DNA of 64,000 nt from Rhizobiales bacterium IMCC20636 (GTDB lineage Bacteria; Pseudomonadota; Alphaproteobacteria; Rhizobiales; GCA-2746425). The notes below the pieces were generated by a model. It searched no databases and was not told the origin of the DNA. It saw nothing but the letters and a program-made list of their open reading frames with translations. The stretch's first letter is position 1; the number at the start of each line of letters is the position of its first letter. Positions 39,030 to 47,204 of the stretch are shown here, one piece after another. A program made the position numbers and the translations under genes. Where the stretch lies: NCBI GenBank assembly GCA_016865015.1, contig CP018226.1, forward strand, positions 372,001 to 436,000, written 5' to 3'.

Positions 39030-40267
39030 CAGCGCTTCAGTGCGGATTTCATGTTGGCTTCGGGAAAACAGGTGGCGGTGCGGCCTGTGGCTTCCTGCCA
39101 GCGGCCTATGGAGCGGCGGGTCTTGAAGCCGGCCAGGCCGTCTGCGCCGCCGACATCGTGGCCCATGCCTTCCAATGCACGCTGCATGGCTGCGACATCA
39201 GAGCGCAACAACCCGCCGACAGCGCCCCAGCGTGCTGTGAAATCGCCGACGCCATATTGGATGCGGTCGCCGACATGGCCGACAAAGAGCGCGTAAAGAT
39301 CGCTCATATTATAGTCTTTCAGGACGAAAAAATTGGGTGTGGCGATGAAGGCCGGTCCGTTGGTTCCTGCTGGCAGCAGAAGATATCCCTCGGCCTGTCT
39401 TTCGTGTTCCGGAAAGGCGCGTCCAGACACCCGGCGGATGCCCATGGCTTCCCAGGCGGCGATGGGCCGTCCCTGATCAGGGCCTTCCAGCGTGCAGGAA
39501 ACCGATTTTGGCAAAGTGACCTCAAACCCCCAGTCACGACCGCTCACCCAGCCATGCAAGGCAAGATAGGTTCCGATGGAGGCGATTGTGTCGGCCTCTG
39601 AATTCCAGATGTCAGCGCGGCCATCGCCATCGCCGTCGGCTGCATATTTCAGGAAACTGGTTGGCATGAATTGGGGTTGGCCAAGTGCGCCTGCCCAACT
39701 GCTTTTCATGCTGCGCTGAGGCGCGTGGCCCGCTTCAGCAATTTGCAGAGCTGCGATCAATTCGCGGGTGAAATAGGGGGCTCTGGTGCTCATGAAGGCT
39801 TTTGTGCCCAGCACCTGAAACACATCATGGGGAATCGCCGCCCGACCATAGCCGCTTTCGCGTCCCCAAATGGCCAGAATGATGCGTCCCGGTATGCCGG
39901 TCTGCCGTTCAACTGACGCCAATATGCTGGCGTGGCGCTTGGCCATCTGACGGCCAACCGAAGTTGCGCCATCAATACTGCCGCGCCTGAAATATTTTTC
40001 CGGCGCACTGAATTCGGCCTGACGTTGACGTTTGGGGATTTTCGGTTTTGTCCCGGGCGGCACAAGGTCGGGAAGGTCCCAGTTCAGGGTGATGCCGGAA
40101 AAAGCTGCATTGAAGGTGCGGCCTGACACACCGACGGATTGTGCTTGCGGAAAAATTGTCTGTTTCAGCCAGGTTTGGAATTGCCGTTCAATGGCCGCGC
40201 GGTCCTGCGCGACGGCTTGGCCTGAAAACAGGCCGAGTATCACCAGAACCAGGAACGGTCTGGTCAC
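39029..40267 (-). CDS. MltB-type lytic murein transglycosylase with peptidoglycan-binding domain
   Basis: A 412-residue periplasmic enzyme that cleaves peptidoglycan glycan strands. After a signal peptide (about 1-22, ending AVAQ) comes an SLT/MltB catalytic domain. The catalytic Glu is in IWGRESGYGRAAIP, with the later LGQPQFMPTSFLKYAADGDGDGRADIW block. A C-terminal PG_binding_1 domain (about 345-410) has VAAMQRALEGMGHDVGG. The GTG start at 40267 has AAGGA 6 bases upstream; an ATG at 40372 would overlap rlmH. Part of rsfS-rlmH-mlt-DUF1697 leftward cluster. Confidence 0.92.
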   Translation of the reverse strand: MTRPFLVLVILGLFSGQAVAQDRAAIERQFQTWLKQTIFPQAQSVGVSGRTFNAAFSGITLNWDLPDLVPPGTKPKIPKRQRQAEFSAPEKYFRRGSIDGATSVGRQMAKRHASILASVERQTGIPGRIILAIWGRESGYGRAAIPHDVFQVLGTKAFMSTRAPYFTRELIAALQIAEAGHAPQRSMKSSWAGALGQPQFMPTSFLKYAADGDGDGRADIWNSEADTIASIGTYLALHGWVSGRDWGFEVTLPKSVSCTLEGPDQGRPIAAWEAMGIRRVSGRAFPEHERQAEGYLLLPAGTNGPAFIATPNFFVLKDYNMSDLYALFVGHVGDRIQYGVGDFTARWGAVGGLLRSDVAAMQRALEGMGHDVGGADGLAGFKTRRSIGRWQEATGRTATCFPEANMKSALKR

Positions 40268-40295
40268 TTTGGTCCTTGTGTAATCAAAAAATGCT

Positions 40296-40778
40296 CTAAT
40301 CACGATGATAAGGGTGTCCGGACAGGATTGTGATGGCCCGGTAGATCTGTTCTGCCAGCAGGCATCGTGCAATCTGGTGAGGGAAAGTCATCTTGCCAAG
40401 AGATATTTTTTTTGTGGCGGCATCAAGCAGGGCATCGCCGTGGCCATCTGCGCCACCAATGAAGAACCAGGCTTCGGTGGAGCCGCTGTCGCGTTCTTCG
40501 GCCAGAAGCTTGGTGAAGCTGCGGCTGGTATGGGCTGTGCCATGTTCATCCAGCACGAATTTGGCAGCACCCGGTGGTGCAGCGCCCAGGAGCATATCGG
40601 CTTCCTGGGCCTTGCGTTCGGCAGGTCGGGCAGCGCGCGATTCATTGAACTCGACAATGCGCAACGGCCCAAGGCCAAGCGCACGTCCAGCCTTGTCGGC
40701 GCGATCAGCATAGCGCGCGCACAAATCATGCTCGGCACCGCGTTTCATCCGCCCGATTGCGGCAATCGCCAGTTTCAC
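40296..40778 (-). CDS. rlmH: 23S rRNA (pseudouridine1915-N3)-methyltransferase
   Basis: A 160-residue SPOUT methyltransferase acting on helix 69 of 23S rRNA. The N-terminus is MKLAIAAIGRMKRG. The AdoMet knot is formed by VLDEHG, FFIGGADGHG and the C-terminal LGKMTFPHQIARCLLAEQIYRA with terminal GHPYHRD. Length is typical. It sits 4 bases after rsfS, the usual rsfS-rlmH pair of bacteria. Confidence 0.96.
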   Translation of the reverse strand: MKLAIAAIGRMKRGAEHDLCARYADRADKAGRALGLGPLRIVEFNESRAARPAERKAQEADMLLGAAPPGAAKFVLDEHGTAHTSRSFTKLLAEERDSGSTEAWFFIGGADGHGDALLDAATKKISLGKMTFPHQIARCLLAEQIYRAITILSGHPYHRD

Positions 40779-40782
40779 TGGC

Positions 40783-41235
40783 TCAGGCGTTTGCCGGAGC
40801 CGGCGTCATATCTTCTTCCTGGGCACGCCAGATTTTCTCGATATTGTAAAACTCGCGCACTTCAGGGCGGAAGATATGGACGACAACATCGCCGGTATCC
40901 ACAAGCACCCAGTCGCAAGCTGGCAAGCCTTCAACAGAAGCGCGGCCAAGACCGGCTGTCTTCACATCCCGCAAAAGATGATCGGCAATCGCACTGACGT
41001 GGCGATGGGAGCGTCCGGTGGTCACAACAATATGGTCGAACAGTGGAGATTTTCCGCTGATGTCAATTGGTAGTGTTTCTTCAGCCTTGGAATCTTCCAG
41101 GCTGGCGAGAACGATTTTAAGGGCTTCTTCCGAAGAAAACTCGGTTTCAGCCGCTGCCTCTGACATGGCATGTGCGGATCGCACATTCGCGCCCTTTTGT
41201 GGCGCAGTGTCGGAGGACGAAGCCTGCAATGGCAT
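40783..41235 (-). CDS. rsfS: Ribosome silencing factor
   Basis: A 150-residue RsfS (Iojap) that binds uL14 on the large subunit and blocks subunit joining in starvation. The conserved core includes DISGKSPLFDHIVVTTGRSHRHVSA-type sequence, LPACDWVLVDTGDVVVHIF and REFYNIEKIW. The protein is about 30 residues longer than usual at the N-terminus; an alternative ATG at 41166 would give normal length but has no ribosome site. A possible promoter hexamer TTGACA lies on the minus strand at 41294-41299. nadD, its common upstream neighbour, is absent. Confidence 0.93.
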   Translation of the reverse strand: MPLQASSSDTAPQKGANVRSAHAMSEAAAETEFSSEEALKIVLASLEDSKAEETLPIDISGKSPLFDHIVVTTGRSHRHVSAIADHLLRDVKTAGLGRASVEGLPACDWVLVDTGDVVVHIFRPEVREFYNIEKIWRAQEEDMTPAPANA

Positions 41236-41686
41236 GGTCAGGGTTTTTATCCTTTCAGAATAAATGCGCCCGATGCCGAATAAGCCTTCTACATGTCAAA
41301 CTGGCGTTTTTGCGTTGGCCCAAACGAACCAACCACATCAAAGCACAGGCTTTCATGGTAAAGAATTTTCCGATAACGGCCACAGGGTCAACGATCATGG
41401 AATCTCGTTTGAGAGTTCGTCTGAGTCAACGGCTACTTACCTTTGCGCAAGGCACAAGCCTAGCGCTTCCTTAAAATAGGCTCTGAAAGGGGATAGTTTC
41501 AAGACTCTTTTGCCAGAAAAGCCGGATTTGTGCGAAATATGGTTAGAAATCACCGGATTCAGCGTTAATGCCGCGCAGAAAACAACCATTTCTCTCCCCC
41601 GGTTCGGGTCTATATGGGAACCAGACGCGTGCGGACACTGCAATTGCACCACCCGGCCCGGCGATGAATTACAACTTTCTCCTGAT
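41236..41686. other. 451-bp gap between pdxY and rsfS without a recognisable gene
   Basis: In both genes' orientation (leftward) this contains a palindrome over the pdxY stop (CTCCTGA-T-TCAGGAG, 41679-41693) and a TTGACA hexamer upstream of rsfS. No tRNA, ncRNA or conserved small ORF could be identified. In many relatives rsfS is preceded by nadD and proA, which are not here, so this is probably a rearrangement joint. Confidence 0.4.
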
Positions 41687-42685
41687 TCAGGAGAGCGGGC
41701 TTGGCTTCAGGACGGGCCGCTTGCCCTTCGGTCTGGCTGGTTGTGCTGCCCGACTTCCCGATTGGGCGCTTGTGATTTGCCGCTTGGAGACGGAGGCCAT
41801 CGGGCGCTCAAGCGAGATTTGCTCGGCAATCAGCGGCAAATCATGAAGGCCGGATTTTGCCGCTCTGGCGGTCAATTCAAACAGGGCGGCACTCGCCCGT
41901 TCCGTGGCCTTTTCCCAATTGCCGGACAGCAGATAATGACCGAGCAGGAGAGCTGCAAACAAATCTCCTGTGCCGTGCGGTGCATGGGGCATAGCCAAAT
42001 GCTCGAACAGAATGGCTGATGTGTCGGGCATTGTCAGCAGATTGCCAATATGCCCTTTCATCAGTCCGGCAACGCTGGTGACAGTGATGCATTGCGGGAT
42101 TGCATGTTCGGCCAGATCGGCCAGAGCTGGCGCCGTGATCACGGATTGGTTGGTTGCCCCTTCCAGCCAGCACAATTCAAATCTGTTGGGTGTTGCGATA
42201 TCGCAGAGCGGCCAGAGTTTGTCGCGCATTGCGTTTGCGGTTTCCTCGGTGACATATAATTGGTCACCATCTCCCAGGACAGGGTCACACAGATATAGCA
42301 GGTCCGGATGTGCGGCTTTCAGATTTGATATGGCATCCGCGATGATATCTATCTGCTGCGCATCACCCATATAGCCGGTCAGCACTGCGGCGATCGGCTG
42401 TGTTTTGGCCAGTTCGGACAGATCATTCAGGCAGCCCTGCAGGTAGTCCGGGGACGTGTTTGTTCGAACCGACGGGTTGCGACCGGGATGACGGGGCAGA
42501 TGAGCTGTTGGGATGAACCAGACCGGAAACCCCAGTCTTTCCAAGGCAAAACAGGCCAGCCGTCCACCCACAGAGCCATCGGACACCATGCTGGACAGAA
42601 CTAGGATTGCGGGGCGGGCGGTTCCGGAGTTTGAAGGCTGCATGTTACGTGCATTTCGGTGTTGTTGAACCAAGTGGTCATCCAT
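41687..42685 (-). CDS. pdxY: Pyridoxal kinase
   Basis: A 332-residue ribokinase-fold enzyme of vitamin B6 salvage. It has LVLSSMVSDGSVGGRLACFALERLG-type opening, TGYMGDAQQIDII, CDPVLGDGDQLYV, TPNRFELCWLEG, and the anion-hole/catalytic Asp motif HGTGDLFAALLLGH. An extra 40-residue C-terminal tail rich in Lys, Pro and Arg is not part of the usual enzyme. The first ATG (42685) is taken; one 14 codons later (42643) is equally possible since neither has a clear ribosome site. Confidence 0.88.
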   Translation of the reverse strand: MDDHLVQQHRNARNMQPSNSGTARPAILVLSSMVSDGSVGGRLACFALERLGFPVWFIPTAHLPRHPGRNPSVRTNTSPDYLQGCLNDLSELAKTQPIAAVLTGYMGDAQQIDIIADAISNLKAAHPDLLYLCDPVLGDGDQLYVTEETANAMRDKLWPLCDIATPNRFELCWLEGATNQSVITAPALADLAEHAIPQCITVTSVAGLMKGHIGNLLTMPDTSAILFEHLAMPHAPHGTGDLFAALLLGHYLLSGNWEKATERASAALFELTARAAKSGLHDLPLIAEQISLERPMASVSKRQITSAQSGSRAAQPARPKGKRPVLKPSPLS

Positions 42686-42740
42686 ATCAGCCCGTGGCGC
42701 CGGTTAGTCAACTTTGCGTGGGCCGGATTTCCCGGCTGGT

Positions 42741-43919
42741 TTAAATCAGGTTTTCTTCTTCCAACGGCTGGTTTTCGACAATACGTTCAAAGCCGAGGCG
42801 CGACAGATCGAGGGTCTGGTAGGCACCATGGAGAATCAATTCGGCAACAGCGCGACCGGCTGCGGGCGCCTGTTGCAGGCCAATGCCGGAAAAGCCGTTG
42901 GCGAAGTAGAAATTTGCAAGACGGGTGTGTGGCCCCAGAACGGCAATCTGGTCAAAACTGTTATAGTCATAATGACCGGCCCATGACCGCACGATCTTGA
43001 ATTCCTTCACGTCCGGCAGCCGGGCTTCCAGCGTCGGCCTGATGATGGATTCGAACAATTCCCGATCGGGCTCAAAGTCGGAAAGGTCGCACCGCCTGTC
43101 CTCGACTTTTCCGGCGGTTTTGGCGGGTGTGACACCGCAAATATGGAACGGCCCTTCCGGTCTCAGGAACACGCCGCTCGGATCCACCAGCACCGGCATT
43201 TCAGCCGGCGCGGATTTGCCGTGAACGACAAAGATACTGCGTTTTCTTGGTTCGATTGGCAGACGGATTCGGGCCATCCGTGTGAGATTTCCGGCGTTGG
43301 GACCTGTTGCATTGACAAGGTGTCCGCATTTCAGGCGGCGTCCATTATCCAGCATGATCGAGCGGATTTCAGTATCGGCGTGGTCGATTTCGGTCACGGA
43401 TCCCTTGATCAAGGTCACCTCCCAGTCACGAACCGCACTGCGCAAGGCGCTGTGCAGCCGATGGGAATCGAACCAGCCTTCATTGGACAGACCGAGCGCG
43501 CCACCTGCCAGCCCGTCAGTATTGAGCCAGGGAAAGTGTTGTTGCAGCAAAGATGGCGTCAGCGGCGCAATGTCGGCCTTGTGCCTGCGCTGTCGTTCGA
43601 CATTGGCGTGAAGCGCGTCGAGGCCTTCCTCTTCAGCCAGAAACAAGTAGCCATGCTCCTGAAAATCCAGATCGACGTTTTGGTCCTTGGCGAATTCCTT
43701 GAGGAATTTTGCGCCATAGAGCGCCATCTGGATGTTTTCTTTCAAGGAAAATTGCTGCCAGATTCCACCGACAGCATGGGCTGTTGAGGAGTGGCTGAAA
43801 CTGGGGTCGCGCTCGACAATGGCAATGGAGCCGGCAAAGTCAATGCCCCGCAAATGCCAGGCGGTTGAAACGCCGACAATGCCGCTTCCAATAATTATGA
43901 CATCATATGTATTTTGCAC
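42741..43919 (-). CDS. FAD-dependent oxidoreductase (DAO/glycine oxidase-like)
   Basis: A 392-residue flavoenzyme of the D-amino-acid oxidase/FOXRED1 group. The dinucleotide-binding motif GSGIVGVSTAWHL lies at the very N-terminus after NTYDVIII. HSSTAHAVGGIWQQFS and the C-terminal YDYNSFDQIAVLGPH and ANGFSGIGLQQAPA blocks follow. The substrate is probably an amine or amino acid. The GTG at 43919 gives a normal N-terminus, while extension to 44042 would leave only 15 bases to the divergent CitE-like gene; no start has a strong ribosome site. Confidence 0.8.
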   Translation of the reverse strand: MQNTYDVIIIGSGIVGVSTAWHLRGIDFAGSIAIVERDPSFSHSSTAHAVGGIWQQFSLKENIQMALYGAKFLKEFAKDQNVDLDFQEHGYLFLAEEEGLDALHANVERQRRHKADIAPLTPSLLQQHFPWLNTDGLAGGALGLSNEGWFDSHRLHSALRSAVRDWEVTLIKGSVTEIDHADTEIRSIMLDNGRRLKCGHLVNATGPNAGNLTRMARIRLPIEPRKRSIFVVHGKSAPAEMPVLVDPSGVFLRPEGPFHICGVTPAKTAGKVEDRRCDLSDFEPDRELFESIIRPTLEARLPDVKEFKIVRSWAGHYDYNSFDQIAVLGPHTRLANFYFANGFSGIGLQQAPAAGRAVAELILHGAYQTLDLSRLGFERIVENQPLEEENLI

Positions 43920-44057
43920 GGGGAACCGCTGGTTTCTGAGCCGGGTTTTCAGTCGGTATCCCAACCTAACAGGTTCATGGATCGAATGCCATGAAAAGAC
44001 TGCTGACAGAGCAGGGATTGTGGGCAATAACAAGGAACGCAATTATCTGGAAGTGTC

Positions 44058-44948
44058 ATGAATAAACACGCCGCCTTTCGCAGTATTCTGTATGTTCCGT
44101 CGGACAATCACCGTGCCGTCAGGAAAGTGATGGACAGTCCCGATATGCTGGGCGCTGATTGTGTGATCTTCGATCTGGAAGATTCGATTACCACCGCAGG
44201 AAAGGCCGATGCCAGAGAAGCACTGCGCGCTGCGCTGGCCGGGAAACGGCCAAACGGGCGTGTTCTGGTGCGAATCAATGCGCTTGGCACGGATTGGGGC
44301 ACTGAGGATTTTCTGGCTGTTCTGGCCATGGTGCCGGATGGCATCGTGCTTCCCAAGGTTGACAGCGCAAGCGACATTAAAACAGCCCTGAGTGCCTTTG
44401 AAGCCAGCGACGCGCCAGAATCCATTCGCCTGTGGGCCATGATTGAAAGCCCACTGGCATTGATGAACATTGCCGAGATTGCTGCCATGGCTGTGGCGGA
44501 GGATTCGCGGTTTGAAGCCCTGATGTTGGGAACCAATGATCTGGCGCTTCTCACCGGTACGCCCTTGCTGCCGGGTCGGGCAGCCTATCTGCCCTGGATC
44601 ATGCAGTGTCTTGCAGCTGCCCGTGCCTATGGTCTGGCTTTGGTGGATGGGGTTTATACGGATCTGAAGGACATGAGCGGTTTTCAGGCCGAATGCGAAC
44701 AAGGTGCCGCACTTGGCCTTGATGGCAAGAGCCTTATTCATCCCGGCCAGATTGCGGCCTGTACCGCGGCCTATACGCCTGCAGAGGCAGAGGTGCTGGA
44801 GGCCAAGGCCATCTGTGCAGCCTTTGCCGATCCGGATAATGTCGGCAAGGCCGTGTTGACTGTGAACCATAAAATGGTTGAATTCTTGCATCTCAAAGCT
44901 GCGCGGCGTGTGCTGGCAACGGCCGGTCTTGCAGATGATACCCAATAG
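44058..44948 (+). CDS. CoA ester lyase, HpcH/HpaI/CitE family
   Basis: A 296-residue TIM-barrel lyase. It has RSILYVPSDNHRAV at the start, the acidic FDLEDSIT motif, metal-binding Glu in MIESPLALMN, LGTNDLALLTG, and GLDGKSLIHPGQI near the end. The family includes malyl-CoA and citramalyl-CoA lyases and CitE-like hydrolases; the exact CoA ester cannot be told. It is divergent from the FAD oxidoreductase and 12 bases before the DUF1737 gene. Confidence 0.88.
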   Translation: MNKHAAFRSILYVPSDNHRAVRKVMDSPDMLGADCVIFDLEDSITTAGKADAREALRAALAGKRPNGRVLVRINALGTDWGTEDFLAVLAMVPDGIVLPKVDSASDIKTALSAFEASDAPESIRLWAMIESPLALMNIAEIAAMAVAEDSRFEALMLGTNDLALLTGTPLLPGRAAYLPWIMQCLAAARAYGLALVDGVYTDLKDMSGFQAECEQGAALGLDGKSLIHPGQIAACTAAYTPAEAEVLEAKAICAAFADPDNVGKAVLTVNHKMVEFLHLKAARRVLATAGLADDTQ

Positions 44949-44960
44949 GCGGACGACACT

Positions 44961-45164
44961 ATGAAACTTTATCGATTTCTGACAGGGCCGGATGATTCGT
45001 CCTTTTGCAAGCGCGTTTCCAAGGCTCTGAGTGGCGGCTGGCATTTGCATGGCAGTCCGACACTGACCCACAATCCTGAAACCGGGGCGATGATGTGCGG
45101 ACAGGCCGTCTGGAAAGAGGTCGAAGGCACATATTCAGATGATGTAACCCTGTCAGAGCATTAG
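44961..45164 (+). CDS. DUF1737 small protein
   Basis: A 67-residue protein. The pattern MKLYRFLTGPDDSSFCKRVSKALSGGW followed by HGSPT and MMCGQAVWK matches DUF1737, whose members are small and of unknown function. It lies 12 bases after the CitE-like gene and 10 before the TraB/GumN gene, so all three are probably one transcript. Confidence 0.85.
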   Translation: MKLYRFLTGPDDSSFCKRVSKALSGGWHLHGSPTLTHNPETGAMMCGQAVWKEVEGTYSDDVTLSEH

Positions 45165-45174
45165 GAGTTTCGGT

Positions 45175-46224
45175 GTGGCAGTAATCTGGCGAACGGGCCT
45201 GCTCTACAGCTTCCTTGCTGTTGCCGGATTGTTGCTCGGTTCCGGCCCGCTTGCAGCTATTGCCAAACAGTCCCATCCGAGCTGCACCGGCACCAGTATT
45301 GTCAGCCAGCTGGAAGCGAGATATCCCGATATCCGCGCCAAGCTTGAGCGCGCAGCGCGTACGATTCCCAACGGGGAAGGCTTGTTGTGGCGTGTGACGA
45401 CACCAGATGGCGCGGTTTCCCATCTGTTCGGGACCATTCATCTGTCTGAGTTGAGTGTGCCGGAGATTTCACCGACCGTTATGGATCTGGTTCTGCAATC
45501 AAAGCTTGTGGTCACCGAAATTCCGGACATTGCCAATGAAACAATCGTTGCGGAGCAATCCGTGCTGCAGATGGGAGGCCTGTTTTTGGGGAATGGCAAA
45601 ACCCTGAAGGATTTCATGAGTCCACCGGCCTATGCCAAGCTGGTCGAATTGATGGAGCAAATGAAGTTGCCGCCCTTTGCCCTGATCGGCTTTCGTCCAT
45701 TTGTCATTACTTCACTGATTTCCATACCATCCTGTGAATTACCAGGCATGCTGGCGAGTACCAGTGGCATGAATAATTCGGTTGATGTGCGGATCGCCAG
45801 TGCGGCCGAAGCTGCCGGTATTGCCACCACCGGACTTGAAAGCTTTGCCGAGCAAATGCAGGCGATTACCAGCATCCCGTTGACCGATGGTGTGGCAATG
45901 CTGGAGAAACTGGTGTTGCATGATGACCAGATCGAGGATTTTGCCGCCACGCTGGTTGCGCTTTACCACGCTGAACGGATGGATCTGATGCTGGCGCTGG
46001 AAAAAATCGAAATGCCATTCGCTCCGCTGGCCGAGATGCCCGACAGTTTTGTGAAAAGCATGATTGTCGATCGCAATCAGCGCATGGCCCGGCGCTCTGT
46101 GCCGTTTGTGACCGAGGGTGGGGCTTTCATAGCGGTGGGAGCGCTGCATTTACCGGGCGAAGAGGGACTGGTTGCCCTGTTGCGTAAATCTGGCTTTGAG
46201 GTGGAACGCGTTCCGCTTCAATAG
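45175..46224 (+). CDS. TraB/GumN family protein
   Basis: A 349-residue secreted or lipid-facing protein. An N-terminal hydrophobic segment (about 8-30) is followed by the TraB/GumN core. The two GxxH signatures are present: HLFGTIHLSEL (about 82-92) and, near the C-terminus, VGALHLPGEEGL. TraB proteins resemble Tiki metalloproteases and may cleave peptides. The start is GTG at 45175 with AGGAG 6 bases upstream. The function here is unknown. Confidence 0.85.
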   Translation: MAVIWRTGLLYSFLAVAGLLLGSGPLAAIAKQSHPSCTGTSIVSQLEARYPDIRAKLERAARTIPNGEGLLWRVTTPDGAVSHLFGTIHLSELSVPEISPTVMDLVLQSKLVVTEIPDIANETIVAEQSVLQMGGLFLGNGKTLKDFMSPPAYAKLVELMEQMKLPPFALIGFRPFVITSLISIPSCELPGMLASTSGMNNSVDVRIASAAEAAGIATTGLESFAEQMQAITSIPLTDGVAMLEKLVLHDDQIEDFAATLVALYHAERMDLMLALEKIEMPFAPLAEMPDSFVKSMIVDRNQRMARRSVPFVTEGGAFIAVGALHLPGEEGLVALLRKSGFEVERVPLQ

Positions 46225-46266
46225 GTCTTTCCGGGTCAAAAAGTGCTCATGGGTCAAAAGGTTACT

Positions 46267-46295
46267 TTGACGTGGCTGCGGAAGTTTTCTAAGAA
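46267..46295 (+). promoter_or_regulatory. Putative sdh operon promoter
   Basis: TTGACG (46267-46272), a 17-base spacer and TAAGAA (46290-46295). Upstream lie two direct copies of GGGTCAAAA (46233-46241 and 46251-46259), 18 bases apart, which could bind an activator. The succeeding palindrome at 46302-46321 would overlap the start of transcription. Confidence 0.45.
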
Positions 46296-46301
46296 CAGGT
46301 C

Positions 46302-46321
46302 ACTTGATGGCAAAATCAAGT
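46302..46321. promoter_or_regulatory. Palindromic operator candidate at the sdh transcription start
   Basis: ACTTGAT-GGCAAA-ATCAAGT, with 7-bp arms and a 6-bp centre. The half sites look like FNR halves, but the spacing is N6 not N4, so FNR binding is unlikely. It sits just after the proposed -10 box, a typical repressor position. Confidence 0.45.
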
Positions 46322-46391
46322 CAAATTCCAGGCGGATCCCTTCCAAAAACATGTCCGTCAATTGGCTTTGCTGCAGATAAAGGCGCATTTC

Positions 46392-46808
46392 ATGTCTGAG
46401 ACGACACCCAACTCCAATCCGCGCATTGGCGCTGACAGACCGCTTTCACCACACTTGCAGGTTTACCGGCCGCTGTTCACGATGATGATGTCCATTGTCC
46501 ATCGAATCACCGGCGTTGGCCTGTATTTTGGTATGTTCTTGCTGGCTTGGTGGTTGTTTGCAGCCGCAAGCGGGCCGGATTATTTCAACTGGGTCCAGGG
46601 TGCCTTCGGGTCGTGGTTCGGACAGGTGATCCTGTTTGGCTTCACCTGGGCCTTGCTGCATCACATGCTGGGTGGCCTGCGCCATTTTGTCTGGGATACA
46701 GGGCGCGGCTTCGGGCAAGTGGCACGTGAGACGATGGCAAAAGCCACGCTCGCCGGATCGGTGATTCTGACAGTTGTTGTCTGGATCATCGGGTACATGG
46801 TGCGATAG
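46392..46808 (+). CDS. sdhC: Succinate dehydrogenase cytochrome b556 subunit
   Basis: A 138-residue membrane anchor of complex II with three helices. The family signature RPLSPHLQVYRP and SIVHRITGVGL are present, and LLHHMLGGLRHFVWD carries the heme b and quinone-site His residues. The start at 46392 has AAGG 8 bases upstream. First gene of sdhCDAB, with sdhD 6 bases after. Confidence 0.95.
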   Translation: MSETTPNSNPRIGADRPLSPHLQVYRPLFTMMMSIVHRITGVGLYFGMFLLAWWLFAAASGPDYFNWVQGAFGSWFGQVILFGFTWALLHHMLGGLRHFVWDTGRGFGQVARETMAKATLAGSVILTVVVWIIGYMVR

Positions 46809-46814
46809 GAGCAG

Positions 46815-47201
46815 ATGAACATGTCAATGCGTACACCTTTGAAAACCATTCGCTATTTGGGATCAGCCAAGGACGGCACCTCGCATTTCTGGCAACAAAG
46901 GCTGACGGCCGTTGCCAATGTACCGCTGGTTATCGGCTTTGTGATTCTCGTGATCATGCTGTCCGGGGCGACCCACGCAGAATTCGTTGCAACGGCAGGT
47001 TCTCCGCTCGGGGCGGTTTTCCTGATTGCAGCGGTCTTGTCGGTCACCTGGCATATGCGTTTGGGTATGCAGGTCGTGATTGAAGATTATATTCACTCAG
47101 AGGGCCTGAAAATTGTGCTGATACTCGGAAACACATTCTTCACAGCGGCTATTGCGCTGGTGTCGGTGTTTTCCATTCTGAAATTGAGCTTTGGAGGTTA
47201 G
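46815..47201 (+). CDS. sdhD: Succinate dehydrogenase membrane anchor subunit
   Basis: A 128-residue three-helix partner of SdhC. N-terminal GSAKDGTSHFWQQRLTAVAN is typical for alphaproteobacterial SdhD, and HMRLGMQVVIEDYIH has the His ligand and quinone-site Asp-Tyr. It is 3 bases before sdhA. Confidence 0.94.
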   Translation: MNMSMRTPLKTIRYLGSAKDGTSHFWQQRLTAVANVPLVIGFVILVIMLSGATHAEFVATAGSPLGAVFLIAAVLSVTWHMRLGMQVVIEDYIHSEGLKIVLILGNTFFTAAIALVSVFSILKLSFGG

Positions 47202-47204
47202 TCG

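Noticed and set aside
44043-45071. A 342-codon open frame on the minus strand opposite the CitE-like gene
   Set aside because: The plus-strand protein has clear family motifs; the antisense reading has none.
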